Source: Thiomicrorhabdus sp. (GTDB lineage: Bacteria > Pseudomonadota > Gammaproteobacteria > Thiomicrospirales > Thiomicrospiraceae). From it: a stretch of DNA of 64,000 nt. The position numbers were made by a program, and so were the translations under genes. The notes under the pieces are model-generated. The model was not told the DNA's origin. It saw only the letters and a program-made list of their open reading frames with translations, and did no database searches. The DNA lies in assembly GCF_963662555.1 (NCBI RefSeq), contig NZ_OY759719.1, positions 2,376,985 to 2,440,984 on the forward strand, written 5' to 3'. Below are positions 46,243 through 55,122 of the stretch, in pieces; position 1 is the stretch's first letter, and each line of letters opens with the position of its first letter.

Positions 46243-47034
46243 CTAACCAAACTTACCAGTAATGTAGTTCTCTGTTTGTCTTTCTTTTGGATTGGTAAAC
46301 ATCTTATCAGTACTATTAAATTCAATTAGATCACCCAAATACATAAAAGCAGTGTAGTCAGAAATACGTGCAGCTTGCTGCATATTGTGAGTAACAATTG
46401 CAATGCTGTATTTTTCTTTTAAACCAAAAAGCATCTCTTCAATGGCCAGAGTAGATATCGGATCAAGTGCCGAAGTAGGTTCATCAAACAACATTAAATC
46501 AGGTTTTAAAGCGACAACACGCGTAATGCACAAACGTTGTTGCTGACCACCTGACAAACCGCGTGCGTCTTTATGCAATCGGTCTTTTACCTCATCCCAT
46601 AACACCGCATCACGCAAAGATTGCTCAATAATATTATCAATATCTGCTTTGTTTTTAGTACCTGCAATACGCAAACCATAAGCGATGTTTTCATAAATGG
46701 TCATTGGAAACGGAGTCGGTTTTTGAAAAATCATACCCACACGTTGACGCAAAGCTATAAATTCATTCTCTTTCTTAATATTTAATATATCGCTAACAGA
46801 TTGATCACGGTTCTTTAGCTTAATTGCCCCTTCATAGGTACAACCAGGATATAAATCATGAATTCTATTCATTGCTCGTAACAAAGTAGATTTACCACAA
46901 CCACTTGGCCCAATCAAAGCCGTAATATGGTTCTCTTTTATCGGTAAATTTATTTTGTTTAAAGAAGGTGTTTCAGTTTTAGGGTAAGTAAAACTGAAAT
47001 CCTGAATTTCCATAATATTGGCAATATCTTTCAC
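46243..47034 (-). CDS. pstB: Phosphate ABC transporter ATPase PstB
   Basis: A 263-residue ATPase powering phosphate uptake. Walker A GPSGCGKSTLLRAMNR, Q loop FQKPTPFPMTIYENIAYGLR, signature LSGGQQQRLCITRVVA and Walker B LMLFDEPTSALDP are all present. It is the last gene of pstSCAB; phoU, which often follows, is absent, and trpB lies downstream in the opposite direction. Confidence 0.97.
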   Translation of the reverse strand: MKDIANIMEIQDFSFTYPKTETPSLNKINLPIKENHITALIGPSGCGKSTLLRAMNRIHDLYPGCTYEGAIKLKNRDQSVSDILNIKKENEFIALRQRVGMIFQKPTPFPMTIYENIAYGLRIAGTKNKADIDNIIEQSLRDAVLWDEVKDRLHKDARGLSGGQQQRLCITRVVALKPDLMLFDEPTSALDPISTLAIEEMLFGLKEKYSIAIVTHNMQQAARISDYTAFMYLGDLIEFNSTDKMFTNPKERQTENYITGKFG

Positions 47035-47045
47035 ACTAAAACCTT

Positions 47046-47855
47046 TTAATGATGCTTTTCTCTAATAACATACCGACCTAAAAGGTTCAGTATTAATACA
47101 AAGAAAGTTAAAACAAGAGCAGCCGCCCAAGCAAGATCAACCATTTTGTCGTCTGGCATGGTAGCTAGGTTATAAATAGAAACAGTAATCGAAGGAAAGG
47201 TATCTGACAAATCTGTTGACCAATACACACTTGAACCACTGGTATATAAAAGTGGAGCTGTTTCACCAACTACACGGGCAAATGCCAAAATAAGTCCGGT
47301 TACAATACCCACCTTAGCCGCTCGTAAAATAATATGAACCGTTACATGATATTTTGAAGCTCCAATCGCAATACCTGCTTCTCTTAACTCGGTTGGCACA
47401 AGGCTTAACATATCGTCGGTAGCACGCACCACAATAGGTAACATCATCACAAATAAAGCAAACACACCAGCCCAACCAGCAGTATGACCAATTGGTACAA
47501 CCATAATGGCATAAACAAAAGTACCAATAACAATAGATGGTGCAGACATCATAACGTCTGATAAATCACGAATAAAATCGGCATATTTACTGCCGTTACT
47601 GTATTCCTGCAAATAAATCCCCGCCATAATCCCAATTGGAATACCAATTAATGTTGCCAAACCCGCCATCATAAACTGACCAAACAATAAGTTTCGAATA
47701 CCGTTATTGATTAAATCGTGGGTAAAAATATAAGGTGAAAGTGCGTGAGAGCCTTTAATAATCAAGGTAGCTAAGATCCAACCAAGAAATAACAACCCAA
47801 TCAACGCCGCTAAAGTAGACAACCCAAGCACAATTTTATTAATCCAAAGTCTCAT
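47046..47855 (-). CDS. pstA: Phosphate ABC transporter permease PstA
   Basis: A 269-residue inner-membrane permease with six predicted helices and the coupling-helix motif VPTELREAGIAIGASKYHV. GETAPLLYTSG is typical of PstA. It sits 2 bp after pstC and 11 bp before pstB. Confidence 0.95.
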   Translation of the reverse strand: MRLWINKIVLGLSTLAALIGLLFLGWILATLIIKGSHALSPYIFTHDLINNGIRNLLFGQFMMAGLATLIGIPIGIMAGIYLQEYSNGSKYADFIRDLSDVMMSAPSIVIGTFVYAIMVVPIGHTAGWAGVFALFVMMLPIVVRATDDMLSLVPTELREAGIAIGASKYHVTVHIILRAAKVGIVTGLILAFARVVGETAPLLYTSGSSVYWSTDLSDTFPSITVSIYNLATMPDDKMVDLAWAAALVLTFFVLILNLLGRYVIREKHH

Positions 47856-47857
47856 GC

Positions 47858-48946
47858 TTATTTACCTCTTCTTAAGAAATAGTGTTTGGCGGTAAAAATG
47901 ACAATAAAACTTACTACAAACAATATTAAGGATAAATAGAATAACGAGGCCAAACTTACACCACTTGATTCAGAGAAACTATTTGCCAGCACCACTGGAA
48001 TTGAGTTGGTAGGATCAGTGACGGAGCTCGCATACTCAAATACACCACCAATGACAAATGCCACCGCCATTGTTTCACCAATCGCTCGACCTAAAGAGAT
48101 AATGATTGAACCAATAATCCCTGCTTTGGCATAAGGGAAAATGACATCTTTAATGACTTCAAACTTAGTTGCCCCTACCGAGTAAGCCGCTTCTTTTAAT
48201 ACATCTGGGGTAGTATTAATAGCATCACGGCTTAACGCTGCCATAAAAGGGATAACCATTACGCCAAGTACTAATCCAGCAACCAACAATGAAACAGAAT
48301 GCCCACCAAAAATTGAGGCGATAAATGGGCCAAAATAAAACAAGCCCCACATACCATAAATAATACTAGGAATGGCTGCCAACAACTCAATGGCAATTCC
48401 AACGGGTTTAGCTATGAGAGGATGAGCTATTTCAGACAAGAAGATGGCAATTCCCATCGCTAAAGGTATCGCAAACAGTAAAGCAATAATGGTTGAAAAA
48501 ACCGTACCAACAATCGCAACAGCACCACCAAAAACCTCTGTATGTGTTGAATTTGCTTCATCTCCACTATCAGAGTTAATATCATCGTCAGGCACATTAA
48601 TGTCATCATCGCCAACATTAATATCATCGTCCCCAACATTTATACCACCATCTAGGTCTTCATCACCTACATTTATACCGCCATCTAGGTCTTCATCAGC
48701 CGAGCTAGAGCTCTCAGCGGAACCTGTTGTAGACTTTTGAGTTAAAACTGAGTTTTCTTGCACGCTATCATCTGGCATAGTTTCATTTGCCACATCAACG
48801 CCCCAGCGAGAGTCAAAAAGGAAATGTACACCAAAAGCTTCAATTGCAGGCTTTGCTGAGATATAAAGTGTTACCAATGTTGCAATCAGCACAACAAAAA
48901 CTAGGCTTGCACTTACCTGTGACAGTCTTGCAAATATTTTTTCCAT
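47858..48946 (-). CDS. pstC: Phosphate ABC transporter permease PstC with an acidic repeat insertion
   Basis: An inner-membrane permease, 362 residues from the ATG at 48946 (GTAGGGTTGGT upstream gives the ribosome binding site; a TTG seven codons earlier is less likely because it would lie on top of that site). After the first helix, where PstC normally has a short loop, there is an extra stretch of about 80 residues containing DEDLDGGINVG twice and then DDDINVG, DDDINVP and DDDINS. This lies in the periplasmic loop between helices 1 and 2. The remainder (FGGAVAIVGTVFSTIIALLF, VPFMAALSRDAINTTPDVL-like and LKEAAYSVGATKFEV coupling motif) is ordinary PstC. Confidence 0.93.
   Translation of the reverse strand: MEKIFARLSQVSASLVFVVLIATLVTLYISAKPAIEAFGVHFLFDSRWGVDVANETMPDDSVQENSVLTQKSTTGSAESSSSADEDLDGGINVGDEDLDGGINVGDDDINVGDDDINVPDDDINSDSGDEANSTHTEVFGGAVAIVGTVFSTIIALLFAIPLAMGIAIFLSEIAHPLIAKPVGIAIELLAAIPSIIYGMWGLFYFGPFIASIFGGHSVSLLVAGLVLGVMVIPFMAALSRDAINTTPDVLKEAAYSVGATKFEVIKDVIFPYAKAGIIGSIIISLGRAIGETMAVAFVIGGVFEYASSVTDPTNSIPVVLANSFSESSGVSLASLFYLSLILFVVSFIVIFTAKHYFLRRGK
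48570..48697 (-). repeat. In-frame tandem repeats coding for an Asp-rich insert in PstC
   Basis: Two 33-base units encode DEDLDGGINVG; three 21-base units encode DDDIN-V/S-G/P. The DNA copies are near-identical, so copy number may vary between strains. Confidence 0.85.
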
Positions 48947-49110
48947 ACCAACCCTACAAAAACTCAAATGGAATATAAAAATCTATAAACACGGAGGATA
49001 ACAAGATAAAGCCAATATAAAAGGCCATATTTAAATGCATTTAAAAAAGTATTAAAGAACTTTTATAAAAAAGCATAAATTCTCTTTTACGTCTTTTTTA
49101 TAAAAGCACT

Positions 49111-49137
49111 AAATGCGGTGCATTTAACACCGCATTT
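49111..49137 (-). terminator. Hairpin between pstS and pstC
   Basis: AAATGCGGTG pairs with CACCGCATTT across a 7-base loop. Its position after pstS suggests an attenuator that lowers expression of the downstream permease genes relative to the binding protein. Confidence 0.65.
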
Positions 49138-49154
49138 AAATACTTTAACCGTTA

Positions 49155-50147
49155 TTATTTAGCGCCTTTATCAGACCAATAACCACGAATTTTTTCTTTA
49201 ACGCTTTCTGGTAAAGGAACATAACCTAAATCAGAAGCGGCTTTATCACCATGCTTGTAAGAATAATCAAAGAAGTTAGTTACTTCTTTGTTTTTCTTAG
49301 AATCATTCGGTAACAAAATAAACGTTGCCGCTACCATTGGGTAAGCACTTTCTGGATAAGCGATGATTGAATAGAAATCTTTCTTAGGATCTAAAGTCGC
49401 ATGCCCTGCTGCTGCAACAAAGTTCTCGGTAGTTGGAGCATAGAATTTACCGCCATTACCTTGAACAGTTGCCATTTGTAAGCCGTTTTTCTTAGCATCA
49501 GCATAATCAACATAACCGATAGAGTATTTATTGGTTTCAATTGCAGTAGAAACACCAAAGTTACCCTTACCAGCTACACGATTTTCCATTGGCCAGTTAA
49601 TCGCTTTTTTAGCACCAAACTCTTTATTCCAAGTTTTGTTCATTTTTGATAGGTAGTAAGTAAAGTTAAATGTAGTACCAGACTTATCAGAACGGTGAAC
49701 AAAAAGAATTTTTTCATGCGGTAATTTAGCTTCTGGGTTATCTTGCTTTAAAATAGCGTCATCCCAGTATTTAATATCACCCATAACAATTCCAGAAATT
49801 GCTTTTTCAGACAATTTTAGGTCACTTACACCAGGTAGGTTATAAGAGAACGTAATTGCTCCCACTACAGTTGGGAACATATAAAGACCAGATTTTTTTA
49901 AGACCGATGGTTTTAAAGGCTTATCAGACCCACCAAAATCTACATGGCGAGCACTAATCTCTTTAATACCAGTACCAGAACCAGTTGGCGAATAATTAAC
50001 CTTATTGCCTGTTGCATTGTAGTAATCAGAAATCCATGCTTTATAAACAGGATATGGAAAAGATGCACCAGTTCCTTCAATGGTAGAAGCAAAGGCTGAT
50101 GTTGACATACTTGCGGCTAAAGCTGCAACTGCTAATATTTTTTTCAC
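49155..50147 (-). CDS. pstS: Periplasmic phosphate-binding protein PstS
   Basis: A 330-residue high-affinity phosphate-binding protein. Signal peptide MKKILAVAALAASMSTSAFA, then the phosphate-contact motifs GTGASFPYPVYKAW, YSPTGSGTGIKEI, FGGSDKPL and HRSDKSGTTFNFTYYL. It is the first gene of pstSCAB and lies behind a Pho box. Confidence 0.97.
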   Translation of the reverse strand: MKKILAVAALAASMSTSAFASTIEGTGASFPYPVYKAWISDYYNATGNKVNYSPTGSGTGIKEISARHVDFGGSDKPLKPSVLKKSGLYMFPTVVGAITFSYNLPGVSDLKLSEKAISGIVMGDIKYWDDAILKQDNPEAKLPHEKILFVHRSDKSGTTFNFTYYLSKMNKTWNKEFGAKKAINWPMENRVAGKGNFGVSTAIETNKYSIGYVDYADAKKNGLQMATVQGNGGKFYAPTTENFVAAAGHATLDPKKDFYSIIAYPESAYPMVAATFILLPNDSKKNKEVTNFFDYSYKHGDKAASDLGYVPLPESVKEKIRGYWSDKGAK

Positions 50148-50241
50148 GTTTATCTCCAGATAAGAATGTAGTTGAGGTATCTGCCAACATCACTACGCCA
50201 GCAAACTCGACCTAAAAAATATTAACAAACGCATCTGTAAT

Positions 50242-50263
50242 CTTTACTACACTTTTATTACAC
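50242..50263 (-). promoter_or_regulatory. Pho box upstream of pstS
   Basis: On the minus strand two 11-base direct repeats, TGTAATAAAAG then TGTAGTAAAGA, match the PhoB site layout (TGTCATAAAAC half-sites spaced 11 bases). A third, weaker half-site (TGTTAAATAAAAG) lies further upstream. The pair is about 95 bp before the pstS start codon. Confidence 0.65.
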
Positions 50264-50407
50264 TTTTATTTAACAAACGACAAGAACACTAACTAATTGT
50301 TTAAATTAGTATAATTAAGAATTCTCTTTATTATAATCAGCCTAGACAGGCTTACCTATAAAACTATACTCTGAACAGATCAATGCCCGTCCTAGCCAGG
50401 AACTATT

Positions 50408-50842
50408 ATGAAAAAATTACTTACCCTTATTGTTATCAGTTTTACACTCTACGGGCTGTCCAATAACACCCATAGTTTATTCCAAGCCTATGCAGATCAA
50501 AACATAACCCATAACCAAGCAATCACTCATGCCTTTAAAAACCAACAAAGCGATATTCAAGTTCAAGGTTCTGGCAAGGTCATTAAAATCTTGGCCGACG
50601 ATACTAATGGAAGCCAACATCAAAGATTTATAATCAGACTTTCTTCTGGTCAAACTTTACTGATTGCCCATAATATCGATTTAGCGCCACGCATCAACAG
50701 GCTTAAAAAAGGTGATACGGTTAGTTTTTATGGCGAATACGAATGGAATTCTAAAGGCGGCGTAATACACTGGACACATCATGACCCAAGAGGCCGACAC
50801 ATAAATGGTTGGCTTAAACATCAAGGTAAAACTTTTCAGTAA
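50408..50842 (+). CDS. Exported DUF3465 protein
   Basis: A 144-residue protein with an N-terminal signal or anchor helix (KKLLTLIVISFTLYGLS). The body matches DUF3465: VQGSGKVIKILADDTNG, HQRFIIRLSSGQTLLIAHNID, GDTVSFYGEYEWNSKGGVIH and WTHHDPRGRHINGWLKHQG, a probable OB-fold with a conserved His-Asp-Pro-x-Gly/Arg motif. It is divergent from pstS and has AGGAAC at the start. Biochemical role unknown. Confidence 0.85.
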   Translation: MKKLLTLIVISFTLYGLSNNTHSLFQAYADQNITHNQAITHAFKNQQSDIQVQGSGKVIKILADDTNGSQHQRFIIRLSSGQTLLIAHNIDLAPRINRLKKGDTVSFYGEYEWNSKGGVIHWTHHDPRGRHINGWLKHQGKTFQ

Positions 50843-50859
50843 GCGTATAAAAATAGAAC

Positions 50860-50873
50860 TACCAGGCCTGGTA
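50860..50873. repeat. Dispersed palindrome TACCAGGCCTGGTA, exact
   Basis: Exact copy 17 bp after the DUF3465 gene. It is followed by ACAATAGAATTACGGAATTAACGT-like sequence (in two blocks, 50905-50930) shared with the 53991 and 54162 repeats. Confidence 0.9.
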
Positions 50874-50931
50874 AAACTTAAATTTACATCACGAGAAGGC
50901 GTGGACAATAGAATTACGGAATTAACGTAAA

Positions 50932-50981
50932 AAATGCACCTTAATCCGCTGGATATTATCTCCAACTTTTAGGGTGCATTT
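50932..50981 (+). terminator. Hairpin after the DUF3465 gene
   Basis: AAATGCACC and GGTGCATTT pair around a 32-base loop; a TTTTTTG tract follows 8 bases later. A weak terminator candidate. Confidence 0.4.
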
Positions 50982-51007
50982 CATTAAGATTTTTTGTGTC
51001 TTAAATC

Positions 51008-51021
51008 TACCAGGCCTGGTA
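51008..51021. repeat. Dispersed palindrome TACCAGGCCTGGTA, exact
   Basis: Exact copy, 148 bp from the one at 50860, between convergent genes. Confidence 0.9.
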
Positions 51022-51131
51022 AATTTATATTAATCGTTGAACACGAAAACTTTTGTAACCTATTGAGAAAGACTTCATTGAAGTGAATCAGCTTTATTCT
51101 GCCTTAATATCTCAATTGGTTTTTAGTTATT

Positions 51132-53750
51132 TTAAAAGTCTTGCCATTCATCACCGTTGCTACCAGTCTCTTTACTTTTATAGGTTTCAACAGTGTCTGA
51201 TGACGTCTGCTTTTGCTCATTTTTCATCTCTTTTTTTGGTTCTGAAGCAGCTTTATCCGATTTTTGAGAACTAACCTGAGTAGAACTTGAGATACTCTCT
51301 GCTGACGTATTGAGAACAGAAGGAGCCTTAAAAGCATTATTTTGTGCTCCGATATGGAAGAATGCCATCTCTTGACTTAGCAGATTAGCTTGGTCGTTCA
51401 TACTCGCTGAAGCCGCTGAGGTTTCTTCAACCAATGCCGCATTTTGTTGCGTTACCTCATCAATCTGACTAATCGCTTGATGAACCTGGCTTACACCAGT
51501 TGCTTGCTCACCCGATGCCTCAGCGATATGCTTAATCATCTGGCTTACCGTTTCAATTGAAGTATTAATTTCGCCTAGCATTTTGCCCGACTCACTTGCC
51601 AATTGAGTACCATCATCAATGCGTTTAACACTTTCTTCAATAAGAGTTTTAATATCTTTTGCAGCTTCTGCAGATTTTTGAGCAAGTGCACGAACTTCAC
51701 CCGCCACAACGGCAAAACCTCGACCATGTTCACCTGCTCTGGCCGCTTCAACCGCCGCGTTAAGTGCTAGCAAGTTAGTCTGGAATGCAATCCCATCAAT
51801 TAAAGAGACAATCTCATTAATCTTGTGACTCGACTCTTGAATCGAATCCATCGCTTCAATGGTCTGATTCATAACTGAAACACCAGTATTGGCCTTAGAT
51901 TGCACGTCTTGGGCGACTTCACTCGCTTCTTGTGCATTATCCGTATTACCCTGAACAGCCGAATTCATTTCATCCATGGTTGCAGAAGTCTCTTCCAAAG
52001 CAGCAGCCTGTTCTTGTACTCGCTGACTCAAGTCTAAAGCACCTTTCGACACTTCATCTGCAGCACTGCTCAGAATATTAGTTGCATCTAAGGCCTTAGC
52101 GACCACATCAGATAATCTGGCAACACTCGTATTAATCGCTTGCTTCAGGGTATCTAGCTGACCGTGATAACTTGCCGTGATGGTTTGCGTTAAATCACCC
52201 TCTGATTGAGCCACAACAATGCGAATGATATCTGACATTGCCGCCTCAATAGAATCCATCGAGTTATTTACACCTGATTTCAACTTCAACAAATCCCCGT
52301 GTGCTTCAACCGTAACTCTTTGATCAAAATCACCATTCTCCATGCGAGTCATGATATTGATAATATCACTGATTGTTTCATTCAACGTTTTCAACGTTAA
52401 ACTAGAACTTTGCACCATTTCTAAAAACTTACCTTCAACATTGGTGCTATTAATTGACACATCAAACTCACCTTTACTCATTGCTGTCATGACATGAGCT
52501 AACTGAGTCATAGTGTCATCAATAGAATCGGCTGAACCATTTATACCTTGCTTTAAGGTATTCAAGTCACCATTTAAATCAGAGGCAATACGTTTTGAAA
52601 AATCTCCTTTTGATATAGCAACAATCACTTCATTAGACTCACCAATCGCTTTTTGCATATCAACTAACAAGCTATTAACCGCTCGACCCATATCTCCAAC
52701 TTCATCTTCTTTGCTGGCATCGGCTCTAATACTAAAATCACCTGTCGTACTGATATTATTTAATGCATTTTGGATACTTGCTAAGCCACGAGCAATTGAG
52801 CGAGGTAAGAAAAGTGCAATAAGAATAGCAATTAACGCCACAACAGCAGATGAAACCATCATAGCAATTATAATATTCTTGTTATTTTCCTGAACTTCAG
52901 GCCCAATACGATCTTGCTCAGCCTTCATTGAAGATTTAATGTCATCTGCTAATTTGGCAATTTGTGGTCCAACCACATTTAACTTTTTCGTCACAATGTC
53001 ATTACGATCATTAACAACTTTATAGAGTTGTTCTACCTTTTCTTTGTATTCAACGATATCTTCAGATACAAGCTGCAATTCATCTGTCAGCTTTTCTGAA
53101 TTAACCATAGATTTTAGAGTCCATATCTGGCTATTCAAATTATCAAACTCTTCTAGCACTTTATTCATAGCACTTTGTTCATTATTTTCCATAAACTTAA
53201 CGGTATATAACCTTGCCATCATAAGTGTTCTTACCGCTTCAGCTGAATTAGTGACAATCTCAAAATCGCCAAGTTTGACCTCTTCTCGCATCACAGAGGT
53301 TAAAGATTTTTCCATCTTTGGACCAATGAGATTCAAACCATTTTTCACAATCTCATTACGCTGTTGCATAAGCTGTTGAACCTCTTCAAAGTCAGCCTTA
53401 TAGTCGGCAAATCCTTTTGAAACATCTCCAATCATGGTTGCTACTTTAGGTTCCTGAATCATCTTTTTTGCATCAACAATCAACTTTGACGTTTTATCGT
53501 AATATGTCTGAAATTCATCAACCTCTTTCTGAACAGGGTGAATTAAATAATCCTTAACATTCATACGCACCATTAACATATTCGTCTGAATTCCACTTGC
53601 TAGAAGCGAAGTCTTAGCCATCCCCCTATAATCCGTAAAACCATTACTCGACTCATTGATTTTAACGACACTAAAAATGGCAACCAACACTATCAACACA
53701 GTGATTAAAGAAAAACCACCAACCAATTTTGACTTAATTGTCTTAAACAT
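51132..53750 (-). CDS. Methyl-accepting chemotaxis protein with poly-HAMP stalk and CheR-docking tail
   Basis: An 872-residue receptor. One membrane helix near residues 12-30, a periplasmic helical sensor with two similar halves (each having MRMNVKDYL or [11 protein letters not shown] and a later [15 protein letters not shown] or [15 protein letters not shown], the HBM-type bimodule), and a second helix near 296-318. Then about five HAMP-like units (repeated [18 protein letters not shown] and [10 protein letters not shown] motifs). The signalling hairpin [25 protein letters not shown] is intact. The last five residues, EWQDF, match the CheR-binding pentapeptide. The 5' leader could fold to hide the ribosome binding site. 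Confidence 0.95.
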   Translation of the reverse strand: MFKTIKSKLVGGFSLITVLIVLVAIFSVVKINESSNGFTDYRGMAKTSLLASGIQTNMLMVRMNVKDYLIHPVQKEVDEFQTYYDKTSKLIVDAKKMIQEPKVATMIGDVSKGFADYKADFEEVQQLMQQRNEIVKNGLNLIGPKMEKSLTSVMREEVKLGDFEIVTNSAEAVRTLMMARLYTVKFMENNEQSAMNKVLEEFDNLNSQIWTLKSMVNSEKLTDELQLVSEDIVEYKEKVEQLYKVVNDRNDIVTKKLNVVGPQIAKLADDIKSSMKAEQDRIGPEVQENNKNIIIAMMVSSAVVALIAILIALFLPRSIARGLASIQNALNNISTTGDFSIRADASKEDEVGDMGRAVNSLLVDMQKAIGESNEVIVAISKGDFSKRIASDLNGDLNTLKQGINGSADSIDDTMTQLAHVMTAMSKGEFDVSINSTNVEGKFLEMVQSSSLTLKTLNETISDIINIMTRMENGDFDQRVTVEAHGDLLKLKSGVNNSMDSIEAAMSDIIRIVVAQSEGDLTQTITASYHGQLDTLKQAINTSVARLSDVVAKALDATNILSSAADEVSKGALDLSQRVQEQAAALEETSATMDEMNSAVQGNTDNAQEASEVAQDVQSKANTGVSVMNQTIEAMDSIQESSHKINEIVSLIDGIAFQTNLLALNAAVEAARAGEHGRGFAVVAGEVRALAQKSAEAAKDIKTLIEESVKRIDDGTQLASESGKMLGEINTSIETVSQMIKHIAEASGEQATGVSQVHQAISQIDEVTQQNAALVEETSAASASMNDQANLLSQEMAFFHIGAQNNAFKAPSVLNTSAESISSSTQVSSQKSDKAASEPKKEMKNEQKQTSSDTVETYKSKETGSNGDEWQDF

Positions 53751-53867
53751 AATTACATCCTGTACGGCACGGCAACCACTGCCACTTAAGTTTACTTTTA
53801 AAAAATTGATACTCTCATAGCAACTAGCAGACCAATTCTTATTAGAGTAATAGCAACGTACAGGATG
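53751..53867 (-). promoter_or_regulatory. MCP 5' leader with long-range ribosome-binding-site sequestration
   Basis: In the transcript CATCCTGTACG (from 53867-53857) is perfectly complementary over 11 bases to CGTACAGGATG (53766-53756), which contains the AGGA ribosome binding site 7 bases before the ATG at 53750. About 90 bases lie between and include a GGCA/TGCC hairpin. The arrangement would block translation when folded. Confidence 0.5.
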
Positions 53868-53990
53868 AAAACATCTATAAATAATTAAACATTTAAGACT
53901 TCAATACCAGAATGACGATAAGTGTTTATTTTTAAAAATAAAATTGATTTTATTGCCCTACGCCCACAATGTATGGTCGTTCACAAGGCA

Positions 53991-54004
53991 TACCAGGCCT
54001 GGTA
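53991..54004. repeat. Dispersed palindrome TACCAGGCCTGGTA, exact
   Basis: Exact copy at the left of the 171 bp duplication; preceded by CCCACAATGTATGGTCG and AAGGCA, a block shared with 13720-13750. Confidence 0.9.
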
Positions 54005-54161
54005 AAAATTACAGCACAAGAATATGTGAACAATAGAAATACGGAATTAACGTAAAAAAACCTCCCCTCTGTAAGAAATCGCTCTTTTATACCCCAAGGG
54101 CACTTCTTTCAGGGCGCGTATTTGGCGTTTGTGGTTGGCTATACCGAATAGAAATTGGATT

Positions 54162-54175
54162 TACCAGGCCTGGTA
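54162..54175. repeat. Dispersed palindrome TACCAGGCCTGGTA, exact
   Basis: Exact copy, 18 bp palindrome with flanking TT/AA; start of the second 171 bp unit. Confidence 0.9.
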
Positions 54176-54309
54176 AAAAGCCACAGCATAAGAAGATACA
54201 TAAGATAGAAATACGGAATTAGCGTAGAAAAAGCCTCCCCTCTGTAAGAAATCGCTCTTTTATACCCCAAGGGCACTTCCGTTGGGCGCTAGTGAAGGAT
54301 GCGGTTAAA

Positions 54310-54345
54310 AGTTTGTGCTGCTTGAGCGAAGCGAGTTCACAAACT
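54310..54345. repeat. Hairpin module C, conserved loop with variable stem
   Basis: AGTTTGTG pairs with CACAAACT around a loop with TGAGCGAAGCGAGTT, followed by TCAGCAGACAAGCTTAG. It aligns with the inverted module at 13956-13992, whose stem differs but still pairs. Confidence 0.65.
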
Positions 54346-54646
54346 TCAGCAGACAAGCTTAGTAAAATCGATTGCGTCAGCGGGGTGTCTTTTGTTTGGT
54401 TACTTTATTTGGACAAGCAAATAAAGTGACGGGAAGCCAGAGCCACGAAAATAAAGGCCTTTAAAGATTAAAGAGGCTTCTCAATCATATAAAAATCAAT
54501 CGAGTGTGAACCGATTAATTTGTGGCGAATCTATATAACTCCCTAATTATTCAAAACATGTAAAAAAATATACATTTTGATACCCCTTAAAACTATAAAA
54601 TACAATCAAAATACGTAAATTTATAGTTTTCTTAAAGGGAATTAAA

Positions 54647-55051
54647 ATGATTAAAGACGTTAAAGACTTAACTTACATTCAAGTACTAAGTGGAATGTTT
54701 GGTTTTTTTGGAATGCTATCGCCAGGGTTTTTAATGCTCTATTTATTTAAACCAGAATTTATCACTCTGCTAGACACTTCCAAGTTAATACTATTTTCAC
54801 TATCTCTGACCATTCCAATTGTCATATTAAATATTGTACTTATTTACTCTCATAAAGATCCAATAACAGAAGGGGCAAACGGGGTTTTAATGGCTTTGTT
54901 TGCCAGCTCAATCATCACTTATCCAAGCCTATTACTGACATATATATATACACTAAACTTTAAACAATTTTTAATTTCTATATTTATTTTTCAAGTCTCC
55001 TTTTTCATATATTTTTATATTTTTGAAAGAAAAGAAGAAAATAAGCAATAA
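54647..55051 (+). CDS. Small membrane protein of unknown function
   Basis: A 134-residue protein with four predicted helices (about residues 15-34, 43-63, 78-98 and 106-126) and a basic/acidic tail (ERKEENKQ). AAAGGGA precedes the ATG. I do not recognise the family. It lies next to the repeat region and before the shared terminator with htpX. Confidence 0.7.
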   Translation: MIKDVKDLTYIQVLSGMFGFFGMLSPGFLMLYLFKPEFITLLDTSKLILFSLSLTIPIVILNIVLIYSHKDPITEGANGVLMALFASSIITYPSLLLTYIYTLNFKQFLISIFIFQVSFFIYFYIFERKEENKQ

Positions 55052-55062
55052 TTTCCTTACAA

Positions 55063-55097
55063 AAAAGCCCCGCTAGGAAATCCTAAGCGGGGCTTTT
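55063..55097. terminator. Bidirectional terminator between htpX and the small membrane protein gene
   Basis: AAAAGCCCCGCT-AGGA pairs with TCCT-A-AGCGGGGCTTTT (one bulged A), with A and T runs on both sides. Confidence 0.92.
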
Positions 55098-55122
55098 AAT
55101 TAAGCATTATAAAGCGGCTAAA

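Larger units (their letters stand above)
53991..54290. repeat. 171 bp tandem duplication headed by the palindrome
   Basis: Unit 1 starts at 53991 and unit 2 at 54162. Both carry the palindrome, CAGCA(C/T)AAGAA, AGAAATACGGAATTA(A/G)CG, AGCCTCCCCTCTGTAAG-like and ATACCCCAAGGGCACTTC blocks. Inverted relatives of the same blocks lie at 14030-14100. Confidence 0.8.
53751..54646. other. Repeat-rich region between the MCP gene and a small membrane protein gene
   Basis: No gene was found. It contains the MCP leader (53751-53867), a 171 bp tandem duplication starting with exact palindromes at 53991 and 54162, a hairpin module at 54310-54345 and an end block at 54380-54490 similar to the ends of the element at 13808-14436. 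Confidence 0.65.

Noticed and set aside
53751-53867. Known riboswitch (cyclic di-GMP I or II) in the MCP leader
   Set aside because: The conserved core sequences of these classes are not present; only the self-complementarity was retained.
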